Shown piece by piece: positions 61,955-64,000 of a stretch of 64,000 nucleotides of DNA. Positions within the stretch are counted from its first letter, which is position 1, and every line of letters starts with the position of its first letter. Both the position numbers and the translations under genes were made by a program. A model generated the notes under the pieces. It worked only from the letters and a program-made list of their open reading frames with translations, made no database searches and was not told the origin of the DNA. The stretch comes from an archaeon (GTDB lineage Archaea > Nanobdellota > Nanobdellia > Woesearchaeales > GW2011-AR15): assembly GCA_018657065.1 (NCBI GenBank), contig JABHXU010000020.1:1-64000 (forward strand). The letters run 5' to 3'.

Positions 61955-63108
61955 TTAAAATGAAAAAATCAAGTACCTTTTTAGACATAAGCACACTTAA
62001 GTCAATTTTTGTTCCTAGTAAAGTCCCACTTCCAGGATTTTGTTGTATAGGTATTACTGATTCGTGTTTTTTTAAATGTAAAATGTGTGACAAATGGAAA
62101 GAAGATATTTCTGTTGATAAAAAATTTTCTAAAGAACCTACACTCAATATGTGGAAACGTTTTATTTTCCAGTTGAGTAAAGTTGTTCCTAAAGTTAAAT
62201 TAAGAGGAAAAATGGATCAAAGATTTGAAATAAATTTTGCAGGTGGTGAATCATTAACACATCCATTAACTCTTCCAGTTGTAAAGTATGCAAATTCACT
62301 TGGATTTAGGACTGTAATTCCTTCAAACGCATATTTAATAAATGATGCTATGGCAAAAAAATTACATGATTCAGGATTATCTGCAATTAATCTTTCATTA
62401 GATAGTCTTGACCCAAAAATACATGATAAATTTAGAGGGTTTGATGGTGCACACGAAGGTGTTATGAAAGCTATAAAAGCTTTAAAAAAGTATAATTATC
62501 CAAAAGCTGGAATTATTTCAATAATTCATAATTCCACCTATGCTGAAATTAAAGATATAATTGAGTGGGTAGATAAACATGAAAAACTCGATTGGATTTT
62601 AACAATGGCAATAATGCAACCAAATAACACTGTTTTTGAATCTGGTTGGTATGAAAAAAAAGATTTTGAAGAATTATGGCCAAAAGATAAATCCAAAATG
62701 ATAAAAGTTATTGAAGATATAATTGAAATTAAAAAAGATCAAATTAGACAAAGAAAAAGTGGTTTAATTTCAAACGAGAAACTTGTTAATACACTTCATC
62801 AGCTATATGCATTTAAAAAATACTTTAATGATCCAGAAATTTTTGTAAAAAATAATCAGCCATGTAATTTTGATACTGCACTTCAAGTAAGTGCTGTTGG
62901 CGACATCTACATGTGTTATCATTATCATAAATTAGGAAATATTCATAATGATGATTTTAGGAAAGTATGGAAATCAAACAATGCTAAGTTAATTAGAAAA
63001 AATATTCTAAAATGTAAAACTAATTGTCATGAATTAATCAATTGTTATTACAAAGATGAATATCCCTTTAGTGTGAAAAATGAAACAAAAACTCAAAAAA
63101 TTATTTAA
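61951..63108 (+). CDS. Radical SAM/SPASM-type protein, array copy 5
   Basis: 385 aa, the longest copy. Core motif DSCFFKCKMC (Cys39, Cys43, Cys46), FAGGESLTHPLTLPV, SLDSLDPKIHDKFRGFDGAH and C-terminal Cys in QPCNFD, YMCYHYH, KTNCHELINC. A longer insert separates the motif and the GG-E block (KLRGKMDQRFEI). It overlaps the coiled-coil gene by 4 bases and copy 6 by 29 bases. Confidence 0.84.
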   Translation: MIKMKKSSTFLDISTLKSIFVPSKVPLPGFCCIGITDSCFFKCKMCDKWKEDISVDKKFSKEPTLNMWKRFIFQLSKVVPKVKLRGKMDQRFEINFAGGESLTHPLTLPVVKYANSLGFRTVIPSNAYLINDAMAKKLHDSGLSAINLSLDSLDPKIHDKFRGFDGAHEGVMKAIKALKKYNYPKAGIISIIHNSTYAEIKDIIEWVDKHEKLDWILTMAIMQPNNTVFESGWYEKKDFEELWPKDKSKMIKVIEDIIEIKKDQIRQRKSGLISNEKLVNTLHQLYAFKKYFNDPEIFVKNNQPCNFDTALQVSAVGDIYMCYHYHKLGNIHNDDFRKVWKSNNAKLIRKNILKCKTNCHELINCYYKDEYPFSVKNETKTQKII

Positions 63109-64000
63109 AATAATAAATCCATTACAAAAAAGGGATAATTTACTAGTGGATAGAATAATGATTAATGTTGCTTCTTCATGTTTCTTTAAATGTAAAACTT
63201 GTAATATTTGGAAAAATAAAGAAGAATGTTCAATAGACTTTGAAAAATTTAAAGAAATAATCGATGACCTAAAAAAAATTGGGCACAATAAAACTGAGGT
63301 TCTATTTGTTGGTGGAGAACCACTTATTAATAAAAAACTTTCTGATATGATAAAATATACTAAACAAAAAGAACTTGATCCACATATTGTTACAAATGGT
63401 TGGCTTTTAAACAAAGAAATGGTTGTCAAATTAGTTAAATCTGATTTAAGTGTTATTGGAATTTCTCTGGATGAAACAAAAGAAATTCATGACAATATTA
63501 GAGGAATGCCTGGAAGTTATAATAGAGTATTAAAAGGATTTGAACTTGTAAAAAATATTTCAAAAGTATATAATTCTTCAATTGGATCCAGTGCAATTAT
63601 AACTTTATCTGGAATGAATATTGATAATATTCCTTGTCTCGTAAAAGAAATTCTAAAAAATAAAAATATAGATTGTTTTTGGATCCAAGCAATATCACCC
63701 CCTTTTGCAGATACTAGAATTGATCCATTTGGGAAAATGATGTATAATAATTCAAAAATAAATTGGTTTGAACATCCCGATTTAAAATCACTTTGGCCAT
63801 CAAATAATTTGAAGATAGAAAAAGTATACAAATATTTAATTAAATTAAGTAAACAAAATCAAAAAATCCATAATTGGGAAAATAATTTAAAACTACAAAA
63901 ACAATATTTCTTAAATAACGAAAATGCGTCAAACAATATTCATTGTACTCATTATAAAACTCTTCTAATTATGCCAAATGGTGATATTATGCAATGTACT
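63080..64000 (+). CDS. Radical SAM/SPASM-type protein, array copy 6 (cut off by window edge)
   Basis: An open frame from the ATG at 63080 runs to the right edge, 307 codons without a stop. SAM cluster motif SSCFFKCKTC (Cys34, Cys38, Cys41), FVGGEPLINKKLSDM, SLDETKEIHDNIRGMPGSYN, and near the edge IHCTHYKTLLIMPNGDIMQCT, which holds the first C-terminal Cys ligands. So the domain continues beyond the window. It overlaps the previous gene by 29 bases in another frame. More array copies may lie further right. Confidence 0.82.
   Translation, partial: MKQKLKKLFKIINPLQKRDNLLVDRIMINVASSCFFKCKTCNIWKNKEECSIDFEKFKEIIDDLKKIGHNKTEVLFVGGEPLINKKLSDMIKYTKQKELDPHIVTNGWLLNKEMVVKLVKSDLSVIGISLDETKEIHDNIRGMPGSYNRVLKGFELVKNISKVYNSSIGSSAIITLSGMNIDNIPCLVKEILKNKNIDCFWIQAISPPFADTRIDPFGKMMYNNSKINWFEHPDLKSLWPSNNLKIEKVYKYLIKLSKQNQKIHNWENNLKLQKQYFLNNENASNNIHCTHYKTLLIMPNGDIMQCT

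Noticed and set aside
1-64000. CRISPR arrays, insertion sequences, rRNA genes or a replication origin
   Set aside because: No regularly spaced direct repeats with unique spacers, no transposase or terminal repeats, and no rRNA-like stretch were found by reading both strands; the TGAGAC array is too short and irregular for CRISPR.

Overview
The window looks like chromosome of an AT-rich archaeon, most likely a DPANN member of the Woesearchaeales/Pacearchaeales type. The archaeal evidence is ribosomal protein L10e, a NOG1-type GTPase, an archaeal e-MtaB-like methylthiotransferase, a PF04008 adenosine-specific kinase, a free-standing Lon-like (S16) protease, archaellin/pilin-like N-termini, an intron in elongator tRNA-Met at position 37/38, BRE/TATA promoters and many apparently leaderless starts. 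It also carries bacterial-type genes: Lgt, a bacterial-type triosephosphate isomerase, a PlsC-like acyltransferase, and a protein with two Fis/NtrC-type HTH domains. The lineage below archaea is inferred, not proven.

Region 1 (1-11.4 kb) holds cell-envelope and housekeeping genes. They are a truncated PlsC-like gene, an acidic multi-Ig lipoprotein, a secreted transglutaminase-like protein, lgt-tpiA, three small pilin-like or membrane genes, an ECF/MreD-like membrane protein, RdgB, TauE, NOG1, L10e and the Lon-like protease. Region 2 (11.4-22 kb) has a wHTH regulator with an array of seven TGAGAC boxes upstream, the intron-containing tRNA-Met, a gene with an in-frame amber codon, e-MtaB, the two-HTH protein, a double nucleotidyltransferase protein, a HExxH protein followed by a 29-bp relic of its own 3' end, and four adjacent genes of one or more ~170-aa families without a known function.

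Region 3 (22-64 kb, running off the right edge) is a surface-glycan island. It has a sugar-phosphate isomerase (PGI/PMI), an epimerase, a nucleotide-sugar dehydrogenase, GT2 and GT4 glycosyltransferases, six polytopic GT-C-like proteins, an asparagine-synthetase-type amidotransferase, a Wzm/Wzt-type ABC exporter whose ATPase carries a large extra helical domain, three SGNH-hydrolase-like membrane-anchored proteins, two tiny membrane proteins (one resembling DUF5989), four cobalamin-binding-type radical SAM proteins and seven SPASM-type radical SAM proteins. Six of the latter form one tightly packed tandem array at the right end.

The likely theme of region 3 is synthesis, radical-based modification and export of an unusual polysaccharide or glycolipid. 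The density of radical SAM enzymes (eleven in about 34 kb, plus e-MtaB elsewhere) is the most striking feature. No CRISPR array, insertion sequence, rRNA or replication origin was recognised. No stretch above about 300 bases lacks a gene; the longest gap (12498-12747) holds the TGAGAC array.
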